From Pandoraea iniqua (GTDB lineage Bacteria; Pseudomonadota; Gammaproteobacteria; Burkholderiales; Burkholderiaceae): DNA of 64,000 nt. The notes beneath the pieces were generated by a model, which searched no databases, was not told the origin of the DNA, and saw nothing but the letters and a program-made list of their open reading frames with translations. This document shows positions 35,234 through 45,518 of the stretch, piece by piece (within the stretch, counting starts at the first letter, position 1; each line of letters starts with the position of its first letter). The stretch spans positions 124,001 to 188,000 of the forward strand of contig NZ_CABPSF010000010.1 in NCBI RefSeq assembly GCF_902459685.1, given 5' to 3'. A program made the translations under genes and the position numbers.

Positions 35234-36043
35234 TCAACGCATATCCGGCGAGAACAATCGTTCTCGCTTCATGAACGGGTCGATGTCTGCGGCCTGGTTG
35301 CGATAGCGCGCACAGCGCTTCTTGCCATTCATCTCGATGCATTCCCGGGTGCCCAGTGGGTTGCCGCCTTCGCGCGTCGCCGATGGGCCGCTGACGGACG
35401 AGCGTCCGCTCCCCAATGCATTGTCGAACGCGCGCTGCGTGGCCGATCCCGAGGCATTGGTGTCGTCTCCGCCAGCGGCAGGGCGTTGCGACTGGTCGGT
35501 AATCACACGCTCGGCTGACGCCGCCGGTGCCGAGGCCCGCGAGGGCGGCAACTGGCCGACGCCACGCGCAATATCGGCGCGCCAGTCGGGCGGCGGGGTG
35601 GCCGGCGCTATCGGCGCGGTCTGCGCAGGCGGCGTGATGGCGCGAGGCGAGGGGAGTTCGGGGGTGATCGGTTTAGGCGGAGCGCCGGGTGTCGCGGGCA
35701 CCGGCTGTGCTCTGGGTAAGCGGGTGGCGGGCGTCGTCGTGGGTTCTGCCGGCTGGACGGCTTTTGCGCTGGCAGGCGGTGTCACCGGTGCCGGCGTTGT
35801 TATCCAAGTCACCTGCATCGCAGGGCGTTGCGTGTCGTCGCGCAGGTCCGGTAATTCAGGTAGCCATTCACGCAGTGCCACGCCCGCGAGCCCATGGGCG
35901 ACGAGCACAGCGACGGCGATCCAGCCGATACGGCGACGGATGCGCACACGATCGATGTCACCCACACGGGGCGCAAAGCTTGCGAATGTCGATGCTGCGA
36001 GGGAGGGGGCGATGGCAGGCGCGAATGAAGAGAGGGGCGGCAA
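35234..36043 (-). CDS. Proline-rich single-span membrane protein, TonB-like N-terminus only
   Basis: This 269-residue protein has one membrane helix near residues 40-60, followed by a long Pro/Ala/Thr-rich periplasmic stretch (about 75-190), as in TonB. The C-terminal part (E-C-I-E-M-N-G-K-K-R-C, then D-P-F-M-K-R) lacks the TonB C-terminal fold and instead has two cysteines nine residues apart. I do not recognise a named family. It may span the periplasm as a structural or sensing protein. It lies convergent to the MFS gene with an 85-base gap. Confidence 0.6.
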   Translation of the reverse strand: MPPLSSFAPAIAPSLAASTFASFAPRVGDIDRVRIRRRIGWIAVAVLVAHGLAGVALREWLPELPDLRDDTQRPAMQVTWITTPAPVTPPASAKAVQPAEPTTTPATRLPRAQPVPATPGAPPKPITPELPSPRAITPPAQTAPIAPATPPPDWRADIARGVGQLPPSRASAPAASAERVITDQSQRPAAGGDDTNASGSATQRAFDNALGSGRSSVSGPSATREGGNPLGTRECIEMNGKKRCARYRNQAADIDPFMKRERLFSPDMR

Positions 36044-36142
36044 AGTCAGGCGTCGCGACGCGAGCGGAGGCCGTCAGGGAATTGCATTCTGGCACAGCCC
36101 AGTGCCGCGCCGCAGCGCAGGGTGTGTGAGGTGAAATGAAAA

Positions 36143-36164
36143 CGGCGCTTCTGCTGAAGCGCCG
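36143..36164 (-). terminator. Terminator after the CBS-domain gene
   Basis: CGGCGCTTC (36143-36151) and GAAGCGCCG (36156-36164) form a perfect 9-bp stem with a 4-base loop. On the - strand it is followed by TTTTCATTT. It lies 76 bases after the CBS gene stop. Confidence 0.8.
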
Positions 36165-36239
36165 GGATGTTTAGGCGGGATGTGAGGGGGCGTCAGCCCC
36201 GTCCTCGAACGGGCGGGGGAGGCGGCCCATGACCCGTCG

Positions 36240-36713
36240 TTAGTTGGGGCGTGGCGTGCGGCTGGCGAGCGCGGCGCCGCCACCCATGATGTAGTTCTCG
36301 AGCTGATCGATGGTGAACTGCTGTTCGGAAATGATCGCCTTGACCAAGTCGCCGATCGACAGCAGGCCGACCAGTTCGCCGTCTTTCATGACCGGCAGGT
36401 GGCGAATGCGGTGCTCCGTCATCAGCGACATGCACTCTTCGTTGGTCTGTTCCGGGCTCACGTAGCGCACGGCGGAGGTCATCACGTCACGCACGGGGGT
36501 GTTGACCGACGTCCGGCCCATGAGCGCCACCTTTCGCGCGTAATCGCGCTCGGTGAAGATGCCGATGATCGAGCGATCATCCTCGCTGACCAGCACCGCG
36601 CCGATGCGCGCTTCTGCCATCAAGGTCAACGCATCGAGTACCGAATCGGACGGGCGCACTTTATACACCGTGTCGGCCGACTTGGACTTCAGGATCTGAG
36701 CGACTGTTTTCAT
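36240..36713 (-). CDS. CBS-domain pair protein
   Basis: The 157-residue cytoplasmic protein consists of two CBS domains (about 8-65 and 73-130), with G-I-F-T-E-R-D-Y near residue 50 and R-H-L-P-V-M and L-L-S-I-G-D-L-V near 105-120. CBS pairs bind adenine nucleotides and act as energy or redox sensors. The start at 36713 was chosen over the ATG at 36719 because AGGAGG stands six bases before it; the earlier ATG directly abuts that ribosome site. It is a single-gene unit with its own terminator. No partner enzyme is nearby. Confidence 0.9.
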   Translation of the reverse strand: MKTVAQILKSKSADTVYKVRPSDSVLDALTLMAEARIGAVLVSEDDRSIIGIFTERDYARKVALMGRTSVNTPVRDVMTSAVRYVSPEQTNEECMSLMTEHRIRHLPVMKDGELVGLLSIGDLVKAIISEQQFTIDQLENYIMGGGAALASRTPRPN

Positions 36714-37300
36714 GGTCATCCTCCTGCGGGGTACGGGTACTTACAGGATAGTTGAGGCCACGTTGCGCGTCACGCCCGCGTTGTCCCGGAGGGGGGAGGG
36801 CGGGCAGTGGACGGGAAGTAGGGGCCGCTGAACGTCCCGAATGATGCATTGCGCCACAAATTGATGACAAAAGCCTCCAAAATGGCACATTCCGGACAAC
36901 TTTTCCCCACGAGCAACACAGATAGGCGTATCCTAGCGGGATCGGCGAAAATTCGCCGATCATCGCCTGACGATCGCGAAATGCTTTATCGGCGCCGCTG
37001 ACAGCCTTGTCCTGCGAGCCGAATCACTCGCTGTGCCGATGGCGCAGACCGACCGGTCTCCGCCCTCCCGACACGCACTGCTCGTCATTGTGGCACTGCC
37101 GCAATGTGCCTTGCTCCTTCGAACTCTCGCCGCGTTTCGGTGCGCCGCCATGACAGTCATGGCAGGTCCGCCGGGTAGGCTCGTTTGGCTTCGATGGATG
37201 CCCTGCAACCCACAGGGCGTGGCGACGGTATTGGCGAACGAACCTTCAGTAACACCGGTGCTGCGCTCATCGCGAGCGGCACTTACAAGAGGATACGATA
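36714..37300. other. Long intergenic region between the CBS gene and infA
   Basis: No gene is supported here. It holds the CBS ribosome site at its left edge, a strong inverted repeat at 36940-36961, and the ribosome site (AAGAGG at about 37287) of the TTG-started infA. Short open frames in both directions do not look like proteins. Confidence 0.5.
36940..36961. repeat. 10-bp inverted repeat with 2-bp centre
   Basis: GATCGGCGAA and TTCGCCGATC are perfect reverse complements separated by AA. There is no T-run on either side, so it is more likely an operator or an RNA leader hairpin than a terminator. It lies about 340 bases before infA and 227 bases from the CBS gene. Confidence 0.6.
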
Positions 37301-37522
37301 TTGGCCAAGGAAGAATTGATCGAATTCGGCGGAAAAGTCGAAGAGGTATTGCCGGACAATCGCTTTCGCGTCACGCTTGAAAATGGCGTGGGCGTGATTG
37401 CTTACGCGAGTGGCCGTATGCAGAAGAACCGCATCCGCATTCTCGCGGGTGACCGCGTGACGCTGGAAATGTCGCCCTACGATTTGACGAAGGGCCGCAT
37501 CAATTACCGTCACAAGAATTAA
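37301..37522 (+). CDS. infA: Translation initiation factor IF-1 (second-type copy)
   Basis: The 73-residue protein is a single S1/OB-fold: [12 protein letters not shown] at the start, then R-V-T-L-E-N-G and [11 protein letters not shown]. This is IF-1, which binds the ribosomal A site during initiation. It starts with TTG, preceded by AAGAGG. Burkholderiaceae often carry two infA genes, one in the ribosomal protein operon and a lone one such as this, so it is probably the accessory copy. No ribosomal genes are near. Confidence 0.95.
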   Translation: MAKEELIEFGGKVEEVLPDNRFRVTLENGVGVIAYASGRMQKNRIRILAGDRVTLEMSPYDLTKGRINYRHKN

Positions 37523-37751
37523 GGTCAGCGCTCAAGTCTGACCGGCGCGCCAACCGCAGCCCGTCCCGGGCATCGCCACGGCGCGCATAGAAGCGATGCG
37601 CAGCGACTCGATGGTCGCTGCTCGTCACTTCGAATGTCTTAAATCCCCACTCGTTGAACCCTGCGTGAATCCCACGTGTGCGGCCGCCAATTTCGCGCGA
37701 CCGACGCTCACGTCTCGTATCTGCGTTCTGCCGGTGCTTGCTTCCCCAGCC

Positions 37752-37796
37752 TTTCCAGCATTTCCAGCCTTTCCAGCATTTCCAGCATTTCCAGCC
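37752..37796. repeat. 9-bp tandem repeat, five units
   Basis: TTTCCAGC(A/C) repeats five times without interruption (starts at 37752, 37761, 37770, 37779, 37788), with a worn copy before it. It begins 13 bases beyond the acylphosphatase stop on the - strand. It encodes nothing recognisable. Confidence 0.85.
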
Positions 37797-37808
37797 CTCG
37801 CAGCTTTT

Positions 37809-38105
37809 TCAGAGCTGTTCGAAGCGGTCAAAGCGACGGCCGGTGTATTCCACTTCGCTCTCGAAGTCGATCACGCGTGCAGCGGGCGGGCCGCGTCGCA
37901 TCCATTCCAGCATCTTGTCGACCTGTTCGGGCGTGCCCTGCACCACAGCAATGATGTCGCCCTCCGGCAGCGCCTGCACCCAGCCGCGAACGCCGATCAG
38001 ATGCCCCTCGCGTACCGCGGCATGGCGGTACCCGACGCCTTGGATCTTGCCGCGCAGGCGCACAGCAACGGTTTCAAGCGCGGAGGCAGGAGGCAATGAC
38101 TTCAT
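37809..38105 (-). CDS. Acylphosphatase-like protein, catalytic Asn replaced
   Basis: The 98-residue protein has the acylphosphatase fold signature V-R-L-R-G-K-I-Q-G-V-G-Y-R, with the phosphate-binding Arg in G-Y-R near residue 28. The second motif, usually G-W-V-x-N with catalytic Asn, reads G-W-V-Q-A-L-P-E-G, so the Asn is Ala. Acylphosphatases hydrolyse carboxyl-phosphate bonds such as that of 1,3-bisphosphoglycerate. This copy may be weak or serve as a binding protein. The start at 38105 was chosen by family length; 38141 is possible. It is flanked on both sides by 9-bp tandem repeats. Confidence 0.85.
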   Translation of the reverse strand: MKSLPPASALETVAVRLRGKIQGVGYRHAAVREGHLIGVRGWVQALPEGDIIAVVQGTPEQVDKMLEWMRRGPPAARVIDFESEVEYTGRRFDRFEQL

Positions 38106-38170
38106 GGCAGCAGAGACGAGTACGGAGATTGAATCGCGCAAACGAGCGCGGCGAACGCAGGCGCAGAGAC

Positions 38171-38215
38171 GGAATGCACGGAATGCGCGGAATACGTGGA
38201 ATGCGCGGAACGTAG
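38171..38215. repeat. 9-bp GGAA-type tandem repeat upstream of the acylphosphatase gene
   Basis: Five 9-bp units beginning GGAA (GGAATGCAC, GGAATGCGC, GGAATACGT, GGAATGCGC, GGAACGTAG) run from 38171 to 38215. They occupy the presumed promoter side of the acylphosphatase gene on the - strand. Confidence 0.75.
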
Positions 38216-38309
38216 CGGAATGCGGTGGCGGAGGGCGATTGTAGCCTCATCGCGTGTCCGTGCCTGCCAAACGCTGCGCAAACGGCGCCCAATCATCACT
38301 GAACGCCGC

Positions 38310-39533
38310 TCAGGCGTTCCCCGGCACCAGCCGGATACGCGTAATTTCGGACGGCGCCCCGAAACGCTTGGGCGGGCCCCAGTAGCCGGTGCCCCGGCTC
38401 ACGTAGATCGCCAGACGTCCCAGCCGGTGCAGCCCATGCACGAACGGCTGCTGGAGCGGCACGAAGTACATCCACGGCCAGAACTGACCGCCGTGCGTGT
38501 GGCCCGACAATTGAAGATCGATGCCCGCTTCGGCCGCTGCCGGTGCGCTGCGCGGCTGATGCGCGAGCAACACACGCGGCACGTCTTCCGGCGACCCTGC
38601 GACAGCCGCTTGCGGGTCGCTGCGCTTCTCCGGATCGAAATGATGCGCACCGAAATCGGTGACACCCGCCACCGTCAGCGCGGCGCCTTCGTGATCGAGC
38701 ACGACATGCTGATTCTCCAGCACGGTGAGGCCGATACGGCGGAGCTCTTCCACCCACGCCGGCGCCCCCGAGTAGTACTCGTGATTGCCTGTGCACACGT
38801 AGGTGCCGTGGCGTGACTCAAGTCGACCTAGCGGCGCGATGTGGTCGCGCAACGCGGGCACGCTGCCATCGACCAGATCGCCGGTGATGGCCACGAGATC
38901 GGGCTTCAATTCGTTGGTCGCGTCGACGATGGCGTCGATGTAGCGGCGGCGAATCGTCGAGCTCACATGAATGTCGCTCAACTGCACGATGGTGAACCCT
39001 TTGAGTTCCGGCGGCAGATTGGCGATCGGGATATCCACGTCGACCACGCGTGCGAGCCGCCGCGCGTTGTAGAAACCCAGCACCGTCGAGGCAGCAGTCA
39101 GCAGCAACACGATGACGGCGGAGCGCGTCACGAGCTGCGCGTCGAGCACCGAGAACGCCATCGCCACGCCGAGCACCACATCGCGCAGCAGCGTGAGCAC
39201 GAACAGCGACGAGAAAATGCCGACCGCCATCATGCCGGACCAATTCAGCAAGGTGGCGAGCGGCTCGCGCTGGAGCGCACGGCTCATCAAGCCGAGCGGA
39301 ATCAAGACGGTGGAGGCGATGAGCCACAACGCGCCGACCACCTTCCAGCCCATGCCGACGGGTAGCGGCGTGAGCAGCCGCCAGCCGATATAGGCATGCA
39401 GCAGCGCGATGATGGCGAGCATCAGCCAGCGCGGACGCGCAGGCAGCGTGCGGCGCGACGACTTGCCCTGGCGGTGAGCCGGGCCGTCGGTCGCCCCTGA
39501 CGGGGCACGAGACGCTTGTGAAGTTTGCGACAT
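38310..39533 (-). CDS. Membrane-anchored metallophosphoesterase
   Basis: The 407-residue protein starts at 39533, has four or five helices in residues 35-165 and then a calcineurin-like phosphoesterase domain. The metal-site motifs are L-S-D-I-H-V near 192, G-D-L-V-D-G near 225, G-N-H-E-Y near 255 and S-G-H-T-H-G-G near 345. Relatives such as YaeI hydrolyse phosphodiesters, and some act on UDP-diacylglucosamine-like lipids. The helices place the active site at the membrane. Substrate is unknown. A 31-base gap separates it from the MazG-like gene upstream on the same strand. Confidence 0.9.
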   Translation of the reverse strand: MSQTSQASRAPSGATDGPAHRQGKSSRRTLPARPRWLMLAIIALLHAYIGWRLLTPLPVGMGWKVVGALWLIASTVLIPLGLMSRALQREPLATLLNWSGMMAVGIFSSLFVLTLLRDVVLGVAMAFSVLDAQLVTRSAVIVLLLTAASTVLGFYNARRLARVVDVDIPIANLPPELKGFTIVQLSDIHVSSTIRRRYIDAIVDATNELKPDLVAITGDLVDGSVPALRDHIAPLGRLESRHGTYVCTGNHEYYSGAPAWVEELRRIGLTVLENQHVVLDHEGAALTVAGVTDFGAHHFDPEKRSDPQAAVAGSPEDVPRVLLAHQPRSAPAAAEAGIDLQLSGHTHGGQFWPWMYFVPLQQPFVHGLHRLGRLAIYVSRGTGYWGPPKRFGAPSEITRIRLVPGNA

Positions 39534-39564
39534 ATCGGTGTCTGTAACGAAATTGGGGGAGAGA

Positions 39565-39957
39565 CTACGCCGGCGGCGCCGGGTACTTCTGGGCATTCAT
39601 GACGAGCTTTTCGGTCACGGCGCGGTTCAGATCCACACCCAGTACCGACGACAGGCGCACGAGATACATGGCGATGTCGGCGAGTTCCTGCTCCACATGG
39701 CGTGCTTCGCTGCTCGCCATGACCGCGCCGGCTTCCGCCTCGGTATGCCACTGGAAAATTTCGACCAGCTCTGCCACTTCGACGGACAACGCCATCGCAA
39801 GGTTCTTCGGCGTGTGATGCCGATGCCAGTCACGCGCGTCGGCAAAGGCGTGCAGCGCGCTTTCCAGACCCCGGGTGTCGATCAGACGGGCATGTCCGTT
39901 GATATCGGACGATGCAACATCGGCAGGCGAATCCGGGGATGAGGGCGCTTGGCTCAT
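39565..39957 (-). CDS. MazG-like nucleotide pyrophosphohydrolase
   Basis: The ATG at 39957 gives 130 residues with the all-alpha NTP-PPase pattern: E-V-A-E-L-V-E-I-F-Q-W near residue 50 and E-Q-E-L-A-D-I-A-M-Y near 83, supplying the E-xx-E and E-xx-D metal ligands. The short single-domain form resembles the dCTPase/RS21-C6 group that cleans non-canonical dNTPs. It precedes the phosphoesterase gene on the same strand. The longer frame from 40068 adds a region without similarity. Confidence 0.87.
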   Translation of the reverse strand: MSQAPSSPDSPADVASSDINGHARLIDTRGLESALHAFADARDWHRHHTPKNLAMALSVEVAELVEIFQWHTEAEAGAVMASSEARHVEQELADIAMYLVRLSSVLGVDLNRAVTEKLVMNAQKYPAPPA

Positions 39958-40339
39958 GGACGACGGAATAAACGTGAAAAAAGTTGAATAAGGTGGCGGG
40001 CGATCGCATCGCCGCCATCGCAGAGGGTCTGCGAAACTTCGATATTGGGGCGGCAGCACAAAGCGCAATGGTGCGAGTCGAATGACTGACGGGGGCCATG
40101 ATGATGGCGATCGTCATCGTCCGGGATGCCATCGGCATCGTACTCGCGACAAAAAGCCGCAGGAACGGGTTATGGTAGCGCGTTGATGCCGGACGCGCGC
40201 TGCACCCCGGGAAGGGCCTGCACATGGGCCATCGGCGTTCATCGTCAGTTGCCGCCACGTGTCGTGAACCTTGAATCGCGGACCGCGAGCCACGAATCGT
40301 CTCCCGACATCCTTACCTTGGATTTCCAACCTTTACACC
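39958..40339. other. Intergenic region between divergent MazG-like and ferredoxin genes
   Basis: About 380 bases with no supported gene. An open frame continues into the ferredoxin from 40271, but the family-like start is later. I see no repeat, terminator or clear promoter. Confidence 0.4.
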
Positions 40340-40708
40340 GTGGACAGCTTTACCCCCGACCCGCCGCCCAGCGCCGATTCCGCCGTGCCTGCCGCGCCCG
40401 AACCGCACCGCTACCGCGTCACACTGCTGCCCTCGGGCTGGCAGTTCGACGCCCCGGCCGATGTGCCGCTGCTGTTGGCCGCGCAGGCCGCCGGCATCAA
40501 GCTGCCGAGCCTGTGCCGCAACGGCACTTGCCGCGCCTGCCTGTGCCGCGCGCAGAGCGCTGGCGACCCGGCCCCGGCGTCGGTAGCCTACCGCATCGAA
40601 TGGCCGGGCCTGTCGCGCGATGAAAAGGCCGAGGGCTGGCTGCTGCCGTGCTGTAGTTACGCGCGTGCCGACCTCACCATCGACGCGCCCGACGCCGCGC
40701 TTTGTTAA
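40340..40708 (+). CDS. 2Fe-2S plant-type ferredoxin domain protein
   Basis: From the GTG at 40340 the product has 122 residues. Cys59, Cys64 and Cys67 (C-x4-C-x2-C) and a later Cys in L-L-P-C-C-S near 102 form the plant-type 2Fe-2S site. Such single-domain ferredoxins carry electrons to oxygenases or reductases. The start is uncertain; an ATG at 40271 would add 23 residues. It lies 61 bases before ettA on the same strand. No obvious redox partner is in the neighbourhood. Confidence 0.85.
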   Translation: MDSFTPDPPPSADSAVPAAPEPHRYRVTLLPSGWQFDAPADVPLLLAAQAAGIKLPSLCRNGTCRACLCRAQSAGDPAPASVAYRIEWPGLSRDEKAEGWLLPCCSYARADLTIDAPDAALC

Positions 40709-40769
40709 ACTTGCCGATGTCTGTCGCTCGACGAGAGCGGCATAACCGTTTCAGGATCAGGAAAGCCGA

Positions 40770-42437
<1,668 letters not shown>

Positions 42438-42443
42438 CGCAGG

Positions 42444-42470
42444 AAAAGGCGCCGCAAGGCGCCTTTTCTG
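42444..42470 (+). terminator. Terminator after ettA
   Basis: AAAAGGCGCC (42444-42453) pairs perfectly with GGCGCCTTTT (42458-42467) across a GCAA loop, followed by CTG. It lies seven bases after the ettA stop. Confidence 0.92.
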
Positions 42471-42575
42471 TTTCATCTGCCGTAATTGTTGAAGTCGTAA
42501 CGCAAGACCCCCGACGTGCCGTGTGTGCGCGATGCGCCGCACGGCGCGCCATTTTGACGAATCAGGAGTGTGCAA

Positions 42576-43373
42576 ATGAGCCAGTCAGTGAATCAGTTGA
42601 ATGGAAAAGTCGCCGTGGTGACGGGCGCCGCCAGCGGTATCGGCAAGGAAATTGCGTTGACGCTCGCCAAAGCGGGCGCAGCGGTGGCCATCGCCGATCT
42701 GAACCAGCAGGGCGCCGACGCGGTCGCCGAGGAAATCAAGGCGGCGGGCGGAAAGGCCCTTGGTGTGGCGATGGACGTGACCAATGAGGAAGCCGTCAAC
42801 AGCGGTATCGACAAGGTGGCGCAGACGTTCGGGTCCATCGACATCCTGATCTCCAACGCCGGCATTCAGATCGTGAACCCGATCGAGAACTACGCGTTCT
42901 CCGACTGGAAGAAGATGCAGGCGATTCACGTCGACGGCGCGTTTCTCACGACCAAGGCGGCGCTCAAGCACATGTATAAGGACGATCGCGGCGGCATCGT
43001 GATCTACATGGGCTCGGTGCACTCGCACGAGGCCTCGCCGCTGAAGTCGGCCTACGTCGCCGCCAAACACGCATTGCTGGGGTTGGCGCGCGTGCTCGCC
43101 AAGGAAGGCGCCAAGCACAACGTGCGCTCGCACGTGATCTGCCCGGGCTTCGTGCGCACGCCGCTCGTCGACAAACAGATTCCCGAGCAGGCGAAGGAGT
43201 TGGGTATCTCGGAAGACGAGGTCATTAAGAAGGTCATGCTCGGCGGCACCGTCGACGGCGTTTTCACCACGGTGGATGACGTCGCGCAAACGGCGCTGTT
43301 CCTCGCGACCTTCCCGACGGCGGCCTTCACCGGTCAGTCGTTCGTGGTAAGCCACGGCTGGTTCATGCAATAA
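42576..43373 (+). CDS. 3-hydroxybutyrate dehydrogenase-like SDR
   Basis: The 265-residue protein is a classical [11 protein letters not shown] near residues 16-23, N-A-G-I near 93, and catalytic S-V-H-S-H-E-A with Y-V-A-A-K near 145-165. The pattern S-V-H-S and the C-terminal S-H-G-W-F-M-Q match D-3-hydroxybutyrate dehydrogenases, which use NAD to make acetoacetate in PHB turnover. The ATG at 42576 follows CAGGAG at a suitable distance; a GTG at 42570 lies too close to it. It is followed by a patatin-like gene on the same strand, perhaps linking it to lipid or polymer breakdown. Confidence 0.88.
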   Translation: MSQSVNQLNGKVAVVTGAASGIGKEIALTLAKAGAAVAIADLNQQGADAVAEEIKAAGGKALGVAMDVTNEEAVNSGIDKVAQTFGSIDILISNAGIQIVNPIENYAFSDWKKMQAIHVDGAFLTTKAALKHMYKDDRGGIVIYMGSVHSHEASPLKSAYVAAKHALLGLARVLAKEGAKHNVRSHVICPGFVRTPLVDKQIPEQAKELGISEDEVIKKVMLGGTVDGVFTTVDDVAQTALFLATFPTAAFTGQSFVVSHGWFMQ

Positions 43374-43479
43374 CCGGCAGCCAGCCTGCTGGCCGTCCGC
43401 CTGTCGCTTATGTCGGATGGCCAGTGTCTTACCTTTGCAGTACCGCGTGGCATCACGCCATTGCTTCAGGAGAACGGTC

Positions 43480-44661
43480 ATGACGGCCAACCCGCCGAAG
43501 GTCCCCAAACGCGCCATCGATCTGCCGCCGTACGAGACGGTGGCGCTTGTCTTGCAGGGCGGCGGCGCGCTCGGCGCTTATCAGGCGGGCGTGTATGCCG
43601 GGTTGTACGAGGCCGGTATCCACCCGAACTGGATTGCCGGTATCTCCATCGGTGCCCTGAATACTGCCGTCATCGCCGGGAACCCGCCAGAGACGCGCGT
43701 CGCGCAGCTCGAAGCGTTCTGGCGCGCGATCTGCGAGCCTGCCGTGTTTCCGCCGCTGCCGGCCCCCTTCGAAGCGGCCATCCTCAACGGTCCGGAGTCG
43801 GGGCGGGTGGCCTACAGCGCGTGGCAGGCGTGGCGCGCACTGGTCGAAGGTCAGAAAGGCTTCTTCACGCCGCGCTGGCCGCAGCCCTTGCCGACGGCGA
43901 TGGGCGACCCGGCGCATGCGAGTTACTACGACACGACCGCGCTGCGCGGCACGCTCGAGCGCTTTGTCGACTTCGATCGCATCAACTCGCGCGAGACGCG
44001 CGTCTCGGTCGGCGCGGTGAATGTGCACACGGGCAATTTCGTCTACTTCGACAACACGCGCGAAGTGCTGCGGCCCGAGCATTTCATGGCGTCGGGCGCG
44101 TTGCCGCCGGGCTTTCCTGCGGTCGAGATCGACGGCCAATATTTCTGGGATGGCGGTCTGGTGTCGAACACCCCGCTCTCGGAAGTGCTCGGCACGTCGC
44201 CGCGCCGCGACACGCTCGCCTTTCAGGTGGACTTGTGGAGTGCGCGCGGGCCGTTGCCCGACAATCTGAACGACGTGGCCGACCGGCAGAAAGACATCCA
44301 GTTTTCCAGCCGTACGCGCTTCGTCACCGATAACCTGCAACGCGCGCAGCACTATCGCCGCGTGTTGCGCGAAGTGCTGGAGCGTGTGCCCGCCGACGTG
44401 CGCGCGCGCGACCCGTGGTGCCACGCGGCGCAGGAGATCGCGTGCAGCAAGCGGTACAACGTCGTCCAGCTCATCTATCGCAACAAGGAATACGAGGGCC
44501 ATTACAAGGACTATCAGTTCGGCCTCTCCACCATGCTCGATCACTGGACCAGCGGGCTCGACGACATGCGCCGCACCCTTGCGCATCCCGAGTGGCTGGC
44601 CATGCCGAGCGACACCTCCGGCTTCGTCACGCACGACGTGCATCGCCACGAAGTCATCTGA
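43480..44661 (+). CDS. Patatin-like phospholipase (DUF3734 type)
   Basis: The start at 43480 follows CAGGAGAA and gives 393 residues. The patatin elements are G-G-G-A-L-G-A-Y near 28-35 (oxyanion hole), G-I-S-I-G-A near 58-63 (nucleophile Ser) and D-G-G-L near 224-227 (Asp of the Ser-Asp dyad). A C-terminal region of about 120 residues corresponds to DUF3734. Burkholderiales members occur next to 3-hydroxybutyrate dehydrogenase genes, as here, 106 bases upstream. It is likely a cytoplasmic acyl hydrolase linked to PHB or lipid metabolism. Confidence 0.9.
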   Translation: MTANPPKVPKRAIDLPPYETVALVLQGGGALGAYQAGVYAGLYEAGIHPNWIAGISIGALNTAVIAGNPPETRVAQLEAFWRAICEPAVFPPLPAPFEAAILNGPESGRVAYSAWQAWRALVEGQKGFFTPRWPQPLPTAMGDPAHASYYDTTALRGTLERFVDFDRINSRETRVSVGAVNVHTGNFVYFDNTREVLRPEHFMASGALPPGFPAVEIDGQYFWDGGLVSNTPLSEVLGTSPRRDTLAFQVDLWSARGPLPDNLNDVADRQKDIQFSSRTRFVTDNLQRAQHYRRVLREVLERVPADVRARDPWCHAAQEIACSKRYNVVQLIYRNKEYEGHYKDYQFGLSTMLDHWTSGLDDMRRTLAHPEWLAMPSDTSGFVTHDVHRHEVI

Positions 44662-44696
44662 CGCTGCCGGCGACGAAATTTTCAACGGAATCGAAT

Positions 44697-45362
44697 TTGT
44701 CTCTGCCCGACCTGTTTGCACCCTGCTCGGCCACCGTTGCCGAGGTCTTGCATCACTACGATGGCGGCCATGCGACCGACGACGGCGCGCACGACGTGTC
44801 GCATCTCGCGCGTGTCTGGTGCCTTGCGAAAGAAATCGCCGCTGATGTCCCCGGTGTCGATCTGGAAGCGTTGGCCGTCGCGACGTTGTTGCACGATTGC
44901 GTGAGTGTCGAGAAAAATTCACCGGATCGTGCGCGCGCCTCGACGCTGGCGGCTGACGTCGCTCGCAAGCTGCTGGTGCGGATGGAATGGCCGGCGGCGC
45001 GCGTCGAACGTGTGGCGCATGCCATCGCGGCCCACAGCTTCTCGGCAGGTATTACGCCGACGACCGATGAAGCGCGGATTCTGCGCGACGCCGACCGGCT
45101 CGACGCGTTGGGTGCCGTCGGTATCGCCCGCGTGTTTTATGTGGCGGGGCGTCTCGGCAGCCGCCTGTATGACCCGGTCGACCCGTTTGCGCAGCATCGC
45201 GAACTGGACGACGCGACGTACGCCATCGACCATTTCGAGCGGAAATTGCTGCATCTGACGGACGGGCTGAGCACCGCGGCAGGGCAGCGCATCGGCCGCG
45301 AGCGGACCGATGTCATGCGCGCGTTTCTGGCGCAGGTGCGGCGAGAGTTGGGTCTCGCCTGA
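44697..45362 (+). CDS. HD-domain phosphohydrolase
   Basis: From the TTG at 44697 the product has 221 residues. The metal-binding HD signature is visible as H-D-V-S-H near residue 27, L-L-H-D-C-V near 63, and later A-H-S-F and D-A-D-R-L-D near 125. It resembles YedJ-like HD hydrolases acting on nucleotides or other phosphates. The start is uncertain: no ATG is available, and upstream in-frame sequence overlaps the patatin gene. A 35-base gap to the patatin stop suggests one transcript. Confidence 0.8.
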   Translation: MSLPDLFAPCSATVAEVLHHYDGGHATDDGAHDVSHLARVWCLAKEIAADVPGVDLEALAVATLLHDCVSVEKNSPDRARASTLAADVARKLLVRMEWPAARVERVAHAIAAHSFSAGITPTTDEARILRDADRLDALGAVGIARVFYVAGRLGSRLYDPVDPFAQHRELDDATYAIDHFERKLLHLTDGLSTAAGQRIGRERTDVMRAFLAQVRRELGLA

Positions 45363-45479
45363 GCATCAAGCAACAAGCATCGAACGCCAAACGCGAAGTC
45401 AGTCCGGCGAGCGCCTACCGTCTCGCGAACTACCCCTGCGGCGCGCCCCCCGACACGCCGCAGGGCCCTGCGTCAAACC

Positions 45480-45518
45480 CCCGCCTAACAACCCGCCTAA
45501 CCCGCCCAACCCGCCTAC
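45480..45518. repeat. 9-bp CCCGCCTAA-type tandem repeat at the cheW 3' end
   Basis: Four copies of CCCGCC(T/C)A(A/C) occur at 45480, 45492, 45501 and 45510, with a 3-base insertion after the first. The last copy overlaps the cheW stop codon on the - strand. Confidence 0.75.

Noticed and set aside
37752-37796. CRISPR-like array
   Set aside because: The units are 9 bp, contiguous and without spacers.
37596-38099. Open frame on the + strand across the acylphosphatase gene and the 9-bp repeat
   Set aside because: Its Ser/Phe/Pro stretch comes from the tandem repeat, and the rest is antisense to the acylphosphatase.
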